Assembly: GCA_946405575.1 (NCBI GenBank)
Contig: CAMJHP010000029.1
Span: 1 to 35,580, forward strand
Length of the DNA stretch: 35,580 bases
Direction: 5' to 3'
Source of the DNA: an uncultured Bacteroidales bacterium
GTDB lineage: Bacteria; Bacteroidota; Bacteroidia; Bacteroidales; F082
Part shown: positions 28,992 to 35,580 of the stretch, one piece after another
Position numbering within the stretch: the first letter of the stretch is position 1
How the letters are laid out: every line of letters begins with the position of its first letter
Notes under the pieces: generated by a model
Database searches by the model: none
What the model was told of the DNA's origin: nothing
What the model saw: only the letters and a program-made list of their open reading frames with translations
Made by a program: the position numbers and the translations under genes

Positions 28992-31889
28992 ATGAGCGAA
29001 TATACTTTTATATCCAAACTGGCTAATCATATCCAAAGCCAATACGACCTTAAAAGCCAGGAACTGACCATCGTCTTTCCGAACAAACGCGCTGCCTTTT
29101 ACTTGCGCAACGCTTTCAAAGCTCAATGTACCCAAACCATCTGGCTGCCACAAATGATCTCCATCGAAGAGGCTATCACCGAATGGAGCGGCTTTGTTTT
29201 GGCTGACAACATCGACCTTCTGTTTGAACTAATCGACATTGATGCAGGACTGCATGTGGAACGGGACAGCGATCTTAACGTGTTCGGCAGTCAAGCCGCA
29301 CAAATGGCCAAAGATTTCGACGAAATCGACCAATACGGCATTGACGCCAAACACGTGTTCGACTATGTTTTGGACAACAAGAAGCTGGAAATTTGGAATT
29401 TCGATACAGAAAAAATCAAGAAAAAGGAACAGAAATACTTGGAATTCTTCCAGTCGCTACACGACTATTACCATAGGCTTCGCGACCGGCTGGCAAAACA
29501 AGGCAAAGGCTATTACGGTATGGTTACCAGGCACTTGTCTGAGTTGCCCGAGGCCGAATTGATAGCAAAAATCGGTGAAAGGCACATCATCTTTGCTGGA
29601 TTCAACGCCTTGACCGCCACAGAAGAACGCATTTTCAACACCTTGGTGAAGAACGGCAAGGCTGAAGTGATATTTGACTACGACAGTTATTATGTCGATG
29701 AAAATAACAACGAAGCTGGACTCTTCGCCCGCAAATATAGGTTTAGTCACCCACAATGGTTGGAAAACGGCATCTCCAACACACTAGCCACTGAACCCAA
29801 GACTATCCACATTATCAGTGCCAGCGGCAACGCACTGCAAGCCAAGACCCTGCAAGCCAAGCTCCAAGAAACAAATGATGACAAGCAAGCCGTCATCCTC
29901 GCCGACGAAAGCCTGCTAATTCCCGTCTTAAATGGCATTCCCGAATCGTATTCGGGCTTCAAAGTGTCGATGGGTTACCCGATAGCAAAGACACCTGTCA
30001 ACCAACTGGTCAAGGAATACTTTGCCATATGCAGACGCAACCATATCACCCGAAAAGTCACTGAAAACGGGATTGAACGAACTGCTGAAGGCTGGTACAT
30101 CTGGCCAGTTCTTCATTTGATGGATCTTGAAATCGTCAAAATCATCTTCTCCACATACGAGCTTGAAGCTTTCAACCAATGGAAATACAAGACGGTGAAA
30201 GACGGCAAGTTCATTTTCGAAGACAGAGACATTGATGCCTTGCTGCAGATGCCTAACATTCAAGCATTCCTTAGGGTAGTCTTAGGCAATAAAGAAATGA
30301 CATCGCCTGCACTAATACTGGAAAACATCCAACAGGTTTTGGAATTCATTGCACACTTGATCCAATTGAAACACGAGGAAAAGGAAATCCTGTTCCTACT
30401 CAATCAGGTCAGCGAAATCGGGAAAATCGTCAGCCGACTGCAAAAAGTCGTGGAGCAAAACTCAAGATACATCAAAGACTTGCATAGCCTTGAGGCCCTT
30501 TATAGGGTGCTGTCATCGGCAACAAGTCTGAAGCTGAACAGCAGCGATACCGAAGGCTTGCAGATCATGGGTTTGTTGGAGACCCGTAACCTCGATTTTC
30601 ATCGGTTGCACCTGCTCAGCGTCAACGAAGGCGTCTTACCGCCCGACAAGTCGCGAGGCAGTTTCATTCCCCAGTTCATCCGCCGCGCCTGTGGTCTGCC
30701 GAGCTATGCCGAAGGTCAGGCTGTGGTGGCTTATCATTTCTATCGATTGCTGCAAAACGGGAAAGACATTTATTTGTACTACAACAACTTGGGCGACACT
30801 TCCGGCGGCGAAGCCAGTCGATTCATCCTGCAAATCAAGTATGAACTGGCCAAAAACAGCAACATCAAGATTGAGGAAGAGGCATTCAGCAGTACGGCCA
30901 AGTCCTCCTTGGAGACAAAGAAACTCACCGCTCAGAAAACCAACGCATTAGACCGCCTCCACTATCTCATCGCAGAAAAAGGGTTGTCCCCTTCCGCCCT
31001 GTCCACCTATCTGAATTGTCCGTTGAAGTATTATCTGAGGTACATCGCCCAAATTGAGGACAACAGCGTGGAGGAAGACACAGGCGTCAATGTCATTGGC
31101 ACCATCATTCACGACACGTTGGATTTTCTTTTTGCCGACTACCTTCCGAAAGACGGGAAATCACAAATCATTGACAAAGAACTCTTTGACAACGTCATCA
31201 AGCCACAATGGGAACTGAAATTGGCCCAGTCCATCGCAAAAAACTTGCCTAATGGATTACCTGATGTAGGCTTCAACTATTTGAACCGTGTCACCATCGA
31301 GCAGCAGCTGAAAAATTACCTTAACTACACTTCAAAACAGCTGGATAACAATACTTTATCAATTCTTGAAACCGAAGGCGAATTGAGAACAAATCTACAA
31401 ACTGCTCATGGTAATAGCGTTTTCTACGGCCGCACCGACCGCATCGACCAATTTGATGGCCTCATCCGAGTGATTGACTACAAGACTGGTCATGTGGCCA
31501 ACACAGACCTCAAAATTCCCGTACGCCATCAAAGCGAGAGTGACCTTGATTATCTGAAACAGATTCCTGAAAAAGCACTTCAATTATTGCTTTATAAATA
31601 TCTGTATCTCAAAGGGAATCCTACCATATCGCCCGAACAAGTGACTGCTGCCATCCACGGTCTGAAATACGCTCACGACATTGAATTCGGGCTCTCCAAA
31701 GCTTCTCCCAAAAAAGACGATGCTGACGCAGACACCGCTTTCCTAGAAGACGACAACTTTATCTCTGATATGGAGGCAATGCTTGAGGCTGTAGTGAACG
31801 AAATGCTCGAAACCAAGATTCCGTTCGTGCAAGCTGAAGACGACAAGAAATGCCACTATTGCGATTTCAAGTTGATTTGCAAGCGATAA
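28992..31889 (+). CDS. AddB-like PD-(D/E)XK nuclease / inactive helicase protein
   Basis: A 965-aa protein. The N-terminal two thirds resemble the helicase-like part of AddB/RexB (VFPNKRAAFYLRNAF, LLETRNLDFHRLHLLSVNEG); a true Walker A GKT is not seen at the N-terminus. The C-terminal nuclease domain (about 660-965) has LSPSALSTYLNCPLKYY with Cys676, GTIIHDTLDF with the active-site His near 707, YGRTDRID and the catalytic DYKT near 827. The terminal CHYCDFKLIC with Cys676 gives four Cys that can hold a 4Fe-4S cluster, as in AddB. Role: double-strand-break end processing with an AddA partner, which is not in the window. It starts 1 bp after the murU-like stop, so it is in the same operon. Its stop is 3 bp from that of the convergent DUF721 gene. 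Confidence 0.85.
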   Translation: MSEYTFISKLANHIQSQYDLKSQELTIVFPNKRAAFYLRNAFKAQCTQTIWLPQMISIEEAITEWSGFVLADNIDLLFELIDIDAGLHVERDSDLNVFGSQAAQMAKDFDEIDQYGIDAKHVFDYVLDNKKLEIWNFDTEKIKKKEQKYLEFFQSLHDYYHRLRDRLAKQGKGYYGMVTRHLSELPEAELIAKIGERHIIFAGFNALTATEERIFNTLVKNGKAEVIFDYDSYYVDENNNEAGLFARKYRFSHPQWLENGISNTLATEPKTIHIISASGNALQAKTLQAKLQETNDDKQAVILADESLLIPVLNGIPESYSGFKVSMGYPIAKTPVNQLVKEYFAICRRNHITRKVTENGIERTAEGWYIWPVLHLMDLEIVKIIFSTYELEAFNQWKYKTVKDGKFIFEDRDIDALLQMPNIQAFLRVVLGNKEMTSPALILENIQQVLEFIAHLIQLKHEEKEILFLLNQVSEIGKIVSRLQKVVEQNSRYIKDLHSLEALYRVLSSATSLKLNSSDTEGLQIMGLLETRNLDFHRLHLLSVNEGVLPPDKSRGSFIPQFIRRACGLPSYAEGQAVVAYHFYRLLQNGKDIYLYYNNLGDTSGGEASRFILQIKYELAKNSNIKIEEEAFSSTAKSSLETKKLTAQKTNALDRLHYLIAEKGLSPSALSTYLNCPLKYYLRYIAQIEDNSVEEDTGVNVIGTIIHDTLDFLFADYLPKDGKSQIIDKELFDNVIKPQWELKLAQSIAKNLPNGLPDVGFNYLNRVTIEQQLKNYLNYTSKQLDNNTLSILETEGELRTNLQTAHGNSVFYGRTDRIDQFDGLIRVIDYKTGHVANTDLKIPVRHQSESDLDYLKQIPEKALQLLLYKYLYLKGNPTISPEQVTAAIHGLKYAHDIEFGLSKASPKKDDADADTAFLEDDNFISDMEAMLEAVVNEMLETKIPFVQAEDDKKCHYCDFKLICKR

Positions 31890-31892
31890 GTA

Positions 31893-32183
31893 TCAATTCA
31901 GTACAATCTCGCTTAAAATCTCCTTCCCCACCATCTCATTCAAATTCTTAATCAACAAGGATTTGGAATAGCTCAGTTCGCTGCGCAAGGCATCGCTGTC
32001 AACGCGCACATACAGCACCCCGTTTCTGATGGAAAGGTCAATGGTGTGTGAGGCGATGAAAGGGCCAACCACCTTGGGCCATAAGTTGATGGCCTTCATT
32101 TCGTCCAAATAATCCGAACCTCGGTGTTGTTCGTAGAACTCCTTGATAAGGTCGCCAAGCGGCTTCACGTCAAAGTACACCAT
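31893..32183 (-). CDS. DUF721 / DciA-like protein
   Basis: A 96-aa protein of the DUF721 family, recognised by LWPKVVGPFIASHT, LSIRNGVLYVRVDS and the SELSYSKSLLIKNLNE helix. The family includes DciA, which loads the replicative helicase DnaB in bacteria without DnaC, so a replication-initiation role is likely. The ATG at 32183 overlaps the end of recF by 14 bp and is preceded by a strong Shine-Dalgarno AGGAGG with 5-nt spacing located in the recF coding region, unusual for this phylum. The recF-dciA neighbourhood, common in many bacteria, supports the call. Confidence 0.85.
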   Translation of the reverse strand: MVYFDVKPLGDLIKEFYEQHRGSDYLDEMKAINLWPKVVGPFIASHTIDLSIRNGVLYVRVDSDALRSELSYSKSLLIKNLNEMVGKEILSEIVLN

Positions 32184-33297
32184 CGCTGCCTCCTATCTCT
32201 TTGACTTGACCTTTCACCACTTCAAAGATCTTGTGGTCGATATTGGTGTTTTCAAACAACTTTTCCACCCTATTCTGCTGTGTGTCAGTGATAAACACCT
32301 GACCAAAATGCTCGTCGCCGACCAAGCGGACAAGCTTCATCACGCGCTGGTCGTCTAACTTGTCGAAGATATCATCCAACAATAAAATGGGCTTATAGCC
32401 AATCTTCTGGTAGTTGAACTCAAACTGCGCCAAACGAATCGAAACCACAAAGGACTTCTGTTGTCCCTGCGAGCCGAAACGCTTCAGCGGATGGCCGTCC
32501 AAGGCGAACTCCAAGTCATCCTTGTGGATGCCCACGTTGGTGTATCCTGAATAACGGTCCTGTTGCAGGCTCTCTTCCAACAGCTCTTGCAAGGGTTTCT
32601 CGTCCATCCGTGACTGGTAGATGACATTCACCTTTTCCGTGCCACCCGAGACGATTTCGTAATAATGCTGAAATATGGGCAAAAACTCCTCCAAGAACTG
32701 TCGGCGCTTGCTATGGATATCGTCAGCATGTTGGGCTAGCTGGTCTTCCCAAAGGCGAAGCAATTCGCGGTCAAAAGTGCGACTCTCTGCGAATTGTTTC
32801 AGCTGCATATTGCGCTGTAGCAAAGCGCGATTGTATTTCAGCAAAGCGTTGAGATACAAGGGATCGAACTGCGAAATCACGCCATCAATGAACTTGCGGC
32901 GCAGGTCGCTGCCCTCATTGATGAGGTCACGGTCGTAAGGCGAAATCATCACCAAAGGAAACTTACCGATATGGTCGCTGAGGCGGTCATATTCCTTCTT
33001 GTTGAAGCGGAACGACTTCTTCTGGTCGCGCTTCTGCACACACGACACCAACTCATCATCTTTGCTGTCATGAGAATACACACCATGTATGGCAAAGAAA
33101 TCCTGATTATGGCGAATGTTCTGCTTGTCGGTTGCGCCAAAGAAACTCTTGCAAAATGAAAGGTAATAAATCGAATCGAGGATGTTGGTCTTCCCTGCCC
33201 CGTTCAAACCCACAAAACAATTGACGTTCTCCGAGAGCTGCAAGTCGGCCGATTCACAGTTCTTGAAGTTGGTCAGTTTCAGTTCGTGGAGATACAT
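32170..33297 (-). CDS. recF: DNA replication and repair protein RecF
   Basis: A 375-aa SMC-like ATPase that binds single-/double-strand DNA junctions and helps RecO and RecR load RecA at gaps. It shows the N-terminal YLHELKLTNFKNC, Walker A GLNGAGKTN (30-38), the signature SQGQQK (276-281) and Walker B ILLLDDIFDKLDD (304-316). The length is normal. The start at 33297 is the family N-terminus. It overlaps the DUF721 gene by 14 bp and is likely co-transcribed with it. Upstream is an 84-bp gap filled by a repeat (33306-33376). Confidence 0.95.
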   Translation of the reverse strand: MYLHELKLTNFKNCESADLQLSENVNCFVGLNGAGKTNILDSIYYLSFCKSFFGATDKQNIRHNQDFFAIHGVYSHDSKDDELVSCVQKRDQKKSFRFNKKEYDRLSDHIGKFPLVMISPYDRDLINEGSDLRRKFIDGVISQFDPLYLNALLKYNRALLQRNMQLKQFAESRTFDRELLRLWEDQLAQHADDIHSKRRQFLEEFLPIFQHYYEIVSGGTEKVNVIYQSRMDEKPLQELLEESLQQDRYSGYTNVGIHKDDLEFALDGHPLKRFGSQGQQKSFVVSIRLAQFEFNYQKIGYKPILLLDDIFDKLDDQRVMKLVRLVGDEHFGQVFITDTQQNRVEKLFENTNIDHKIFEVVKGQVKEIGGSDGVL

Positions 33298-33305
33298 ATT
33301 TTTAT

Positions 33306-33376
33306 GACTTCGGGACTTCGGGACTTCGAGTCTTCGGGGGCTGGCACGTCTCGCAGTCCCGCAGTCTCGTAGTCCT
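33306..33376. repeat. Intergenic inverted array of ggactncgg units between porQ and recF
   Basis: Left half: four short units (gacttcggg, acttcggg, acttcgag, tcttcggg). Right half, in reverse orientation: gtctcgcagtcccgcagtct and cgtagtcc, which reads on the other strand as ggactacgagactgcgggac. The two halves could pair imperfectly into a long hairpin. It looks like a dispersed Bacteroidota intergenic repeat; there is no T-tract next to the stem. Confidence 0.65.
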
Positions 33377-33384
33377 GTGTCAAT

Positions 33385-34434
33385 TTATAATTTGCTCAAA
33401 TCCACACGGAGTGTCAGGAAGTTTGGCGAACCCACTATGTTGTTCCTTGAGCGGGCATAGTCGATTTGGAAGGCTTTGATCTTGATGCCGAAGCCAGCAG
33501 AGAAGCCGACCAGGCTGCGTGCCTCAGGCACGCCCATATCGCGATGCGTCTCGTAGTTGTATGACGCCCTCAGGAACAGGTTCTTGCCGATGGCCATCTC
33601 GCCTCCAATGACCAAATGGCAGCCCAAATTGGTAAAAAACTGAGCAATTTTCGAAGGTTCTTGGTATTGCCCGGTGATAGGATCATAATAGCCAGCCAAA
33701 TCAAGTGGATCACTATACAACTTGTTCCAATGCTGTATGTCCTTGTAACCCATAATTATAGTCAGCGGCAAATGATTGAGTTTCTTGGAAGCCATAAAAT
33801 CCAATGAGAAAGGCAGCCATTTGTCGTTCACATTCAATTCATGACAATAAACCTGTCTTCCAATGTTGCGTGCAGCAAGTGTAAATGCCCAATTGGAATA
33901 CGCCCAATACGTGGCTGACACATCCACACCCAAGGCACCTGCACGACCACTTTCATACTGGACACCAGCGTATTTCAAGTTGGCCCCTATACTCCATTTG
34001 TCAGTCAGTTCACGTCCCCAGCCTAGTGTAACGGCATAATCGGAGACATTGAATCCACTACCATCAGTATAGCCACTTTCGGAGGCGTACTGCATATTAC
34101 CGTAATTATAATACTGCACTGAAGCTGCAAAACTTCCCGTCTTTTCAAAAGTGTGGCTGTATTGAACCGAACCGAAATTCGTGCCCAGTTTGAAATCGCC
34201 AACATACGACAAAGCCAATTGGTTGTTCATTTCGGGCGAGATTGCCGATGGATTGAACACTGTTGTCTGTAAGTCGCCGTCATGCACGGGTAAAGGAAGT
34301 CCACCCAACGCAACCACTCTGGCAGAATTGGCATCGGTCAAAGCGCGATAAAGGCCATTGCTCACCTGAGCATTAACATGCAAAACAGTGACCATCAACA
34401 CTACAATCCCTATCACATAGGTTCTTTTATTCAT
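33385..34434 (-). CDS. porQ: Type IX secretion system protein PorQ
   Basis: A 349-aa outer-membrane barrel with signal peptide at residues 1-22 (MNKRTYVIGIVVLMVTVLHV). The mature N-terminus SNGLYRALTDANSARVVALG and the phrase FNPSAISPEMNNQLALSYVG are typical of the PorV/PorQ (FadL-like) group, and the length and the C-terminal RNNIVGSPNFLTLRVDLSKL fit PorQ. PorQ belongs to the T9SS attachment complex with PorU, PorV and PorZ that cleaves sorting domains and anchors cargo at the surface. This complements the two T9SS cargo proteins in the window. It follows nusB by 56 bp on the same strand; no clear -7 box was seen in the gap, so read-through from nusB is likely. Confidence 0.8.
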   Translation of the reverse strand: MNKRTYVIGIVVLMVTVLHVNAQVSNGLYRALTDANSARVVALGGLPLPVHDGDLQTTVFNPSAISPEMNNQLALSYVGDFKLGTNFGSVQYSHTFEKTGSFAASVQYYNYGNMQYASESGYTDGSGFNVSDYAVTLGWGRELTDKWSIGANLKYAGVQYESGRAGALGVDVSATYWAYSNWAFTLAARNIGRQVYCHELNVNDKWLPFSLDFMASKKLNHLPLTIIMGYKDIQHWNKLYSDPLDLAGYYDPITGQYQEPSKIAQFFTNLGCHLVIGGEMAIGKNLFLRASYNYETHRDMGVPEARSLVGFSAGFGIKIKAFQIDYARSRNNIVGSPNFLTLRVDLSKL

Positions 34435-34490
34435 ATTATCATATTTTCAGGATAACGACACCTATTTGTCTTTATTGCATCAGTATGTTA

Positions 34491-35444
34491 CTATTTGTCT
34501 ATCAGCCCCAAACCCGTCTTCACAAGTTTACCCTCTTCCTTCAGTACAATGGAAAGTCTGTCGAGCATCCCGTTGACGAAACGACGGCTATCGGGAGTGC
34601 TGTAGAACTTCGAAATCTCAATATACTCGTTAATTGTTACCTTAACAGGAATGGAATGGAACTCAGTAAATTCTGTCAACGCCATAAAAATCAATATTTT
34701 GTCCATCAATGCCAAGCGTTCATAATCCCAATTGGAAATATTAGCCTTCACTAATTCCATATACTCATCGGTACGGAGAATGGTCTTCTCAAACAACCTG
34801 ATTACAAAACCCTTATCCTCATCCTCTGATTTATAAACAGGAGGCAATACACTGAAAGCATCGAAACTGGCAGGCAACTCGCTGATGAATTTCCAAAGCA
34901 AATAAACGGCCAACTGATAATCACTATTGAAAGAGAGGTCCCCATCCGAATAATAGTCGTACAGCAAACCGTTCTCTGGCATATAGGTGTCAATTACCGA
35001 GACCAAAAACCGTTTGTCATCGCTGAAACTATCCTTCCCATTGGCCATATATTCCAAATACTCAGGAGTCTCCGTCAATTTAGTGAACATATTACGAATG
35101 AAGTCCTCACGAGAGTCAGCCCAATTAATCTTATATTGTTCCTCCAATTTCATCAAATGCTTATTGTCATCCAAGGTCTTGAGAATCCTATTGTTGACAA
35201 ACTTCATATTGGGGTTCAAATCCTCCTCTGTCGGGAAATGCTTCAGCTTGTTCTCCTCGATACGACGTTCAGCAAACCGCTTCACTTCAACCCAAAAAGA
35301 CAATTGATAGACGAACAGCTTATAAAGGTCATCAACCCCTTCGAGCAGCTGGCGTTCGGCTAAAGGCAAGTTGGAACTCTTGGACTGGTAGTAGGCGTAG
35401 ATGGATTGCAACACCTTGACTCTCAAAAATCTTCTATTCAACAT
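34491..35444 (-). CDS. nusB: Transcription antitermination factor NusB (long Bacteroidota form)
   Basis: The N-terminus LNRRFLRVKVLQSIYAYYQS and the C-terminal half (WDYERLALMDKILIFMALTE, IPVKVTINEYIEISKFYSTP, RRFVNGMLDRL) match NusB. NusB binds boxA RNA with NusE (S10) in rRNA antitermination. The 317-aa length, with a long middle insertion, is characteristic of Bacteroidota NusB, compared with about 140 aa in E. coli. The start at 35444 is the family N-terminus. A -7 promoter element is at 35476-35483. Confidence 0.93.
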   Translation of the reverse strand: MLNRRFLRVKVLQSIYAYYQSKSSNLPLAERQLLEGVDDLYKLFVYQLSFWVEVKRFAERRIEENKLKHFPTEEDLNPNMKFVNNRILKTLDDNKHLMKLEEQYKINWADSREDFIRNMFTKLTETPEYLEYMANGKDSFSDDKRFLVSVIDTYMPENGLLYDYYSDGDLSFNSDYQLAVYLLWKFISELPASFDAFSVLPPVYKSEDEDKGFVIRLFEKTILRTDEYMELVKANISNWDYERLALMDKILIFMALTEFTEFHSIPVKVTINEYIEISKFYSTPDSRRFVNGMLDRLSIVLKEEGKLVKTGLGLIDK

Positions 35445-35475
35445 AAGGTTGTAGTGTTTATCATCAAATAAAATG

Positions 35476-35483
35476 CAAAGATA
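35476..35483 (-). promoter_or_regulatory. -7 promoter element of nusB
   Basis: Minus-strand TATCTTTG matches TAnnTTTG, 31 nt upstream of the nusB ATG at 35444. The rest of the sequence to the window end (35484-35580) shows two direct copies of gcatcaaat on the plus strand and no reading frame of interest. Confidence 0.6.
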
Positions 35484-35580
35484 AAGAAAAAACTCATGCC
35501 CATCCCATAAAAAAATCGGGTTTTTCAGGGCAAACGCATCAAATTTGTAATAGTTGCATCAAATAGCCCCAATCCCATGC

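Noticed and set aside
33306..33376. Possible CRISPR or terminator
   Set aside because: Units are 8-9 bp without spacers, and no T-tract follows the possible stem.

Overview
The window is chromosomal DNA from a member of the Bacteroidota, most likely a gut- or host-associated Bacteroidales. The evidence is two very large secreted proteins with type IX secretion (T9SS) C-terminal sorting domains, a PorQ-like T9SS component, a BatA-type protein, a long (317 aa) NusB, SusD-free lipoprotein and beta-barrel gene pairs, and repeated use of the Bacteroidota -7 promoter element TAnnTTTG upstream of genes. The genus cannot be fixed from the sequence. Coding density is very high: 28 credible genes, no gap above 300 bp, and no rRNA, tRNA, CRISPR array or phage module seen.

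Layout. Positions 1-11.5 kb (minus strand): a NUDIX hydrolase, two consecutive T9SS cargo adhesin-like genes (1489 and 840 aa), a lipoprotein, an outer-membrane beta-barrel, a BatA/VWA membrane protein and a small unknown gene. 11.6-13.1 kb (minus): NADP-type glutamate dehydrogenase with its own promoter and terminator. 13.1-17.9 kb (minus): an operon guaA - LysM/receptor-like protein - MORN-repeat lipoprotein. 17.9-25.4 kb (plus): a PrsW-type protease, a beta-barrel/lipoprotein pair, a YchF-like ATPase, a GxxExxY gene bounded by inverted repeats, idi, a phosphate-selective-porin-like gene, a YeiH-type transporter and a coupled small membrane protein. 25.4-26.6 kb (minus): a Fic protein. 26.6-31.9 kb (plus): a sugar-kinase/RapZ-C fusion, a MurU-like nucleotidyltransferase and an AddB-like nuclease. 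31.9-35.5 kb (minus): nusB, porQ, recF and a DciA-like (DUF721) gene.

The most interesting points are (i) the AmgK-like kinase fused to a RapZ C-terminal domain and overlapping a MurU-like gene by 4 bp, which suggests an amino-sugar or cell-wall recycling unit; (ii) dispersed repeat elements inserted in frame inside both of those coding sequences; (iii) the GxxExxY gene enclosed by about 20-bp inverted repeats, which looks like a cassette dropped between ychF and idi; (iv) a terminator-like hairpin at the start of a small membrane-protein gene that is translationally coupled to yeiH; and (v) several coding tandem repeats (48 bp in the LysM protein, 12 bp in Fic, 276 bp in the T9SS cargo). All functional calls are from reading motifs and family resemblance; no database search was run.
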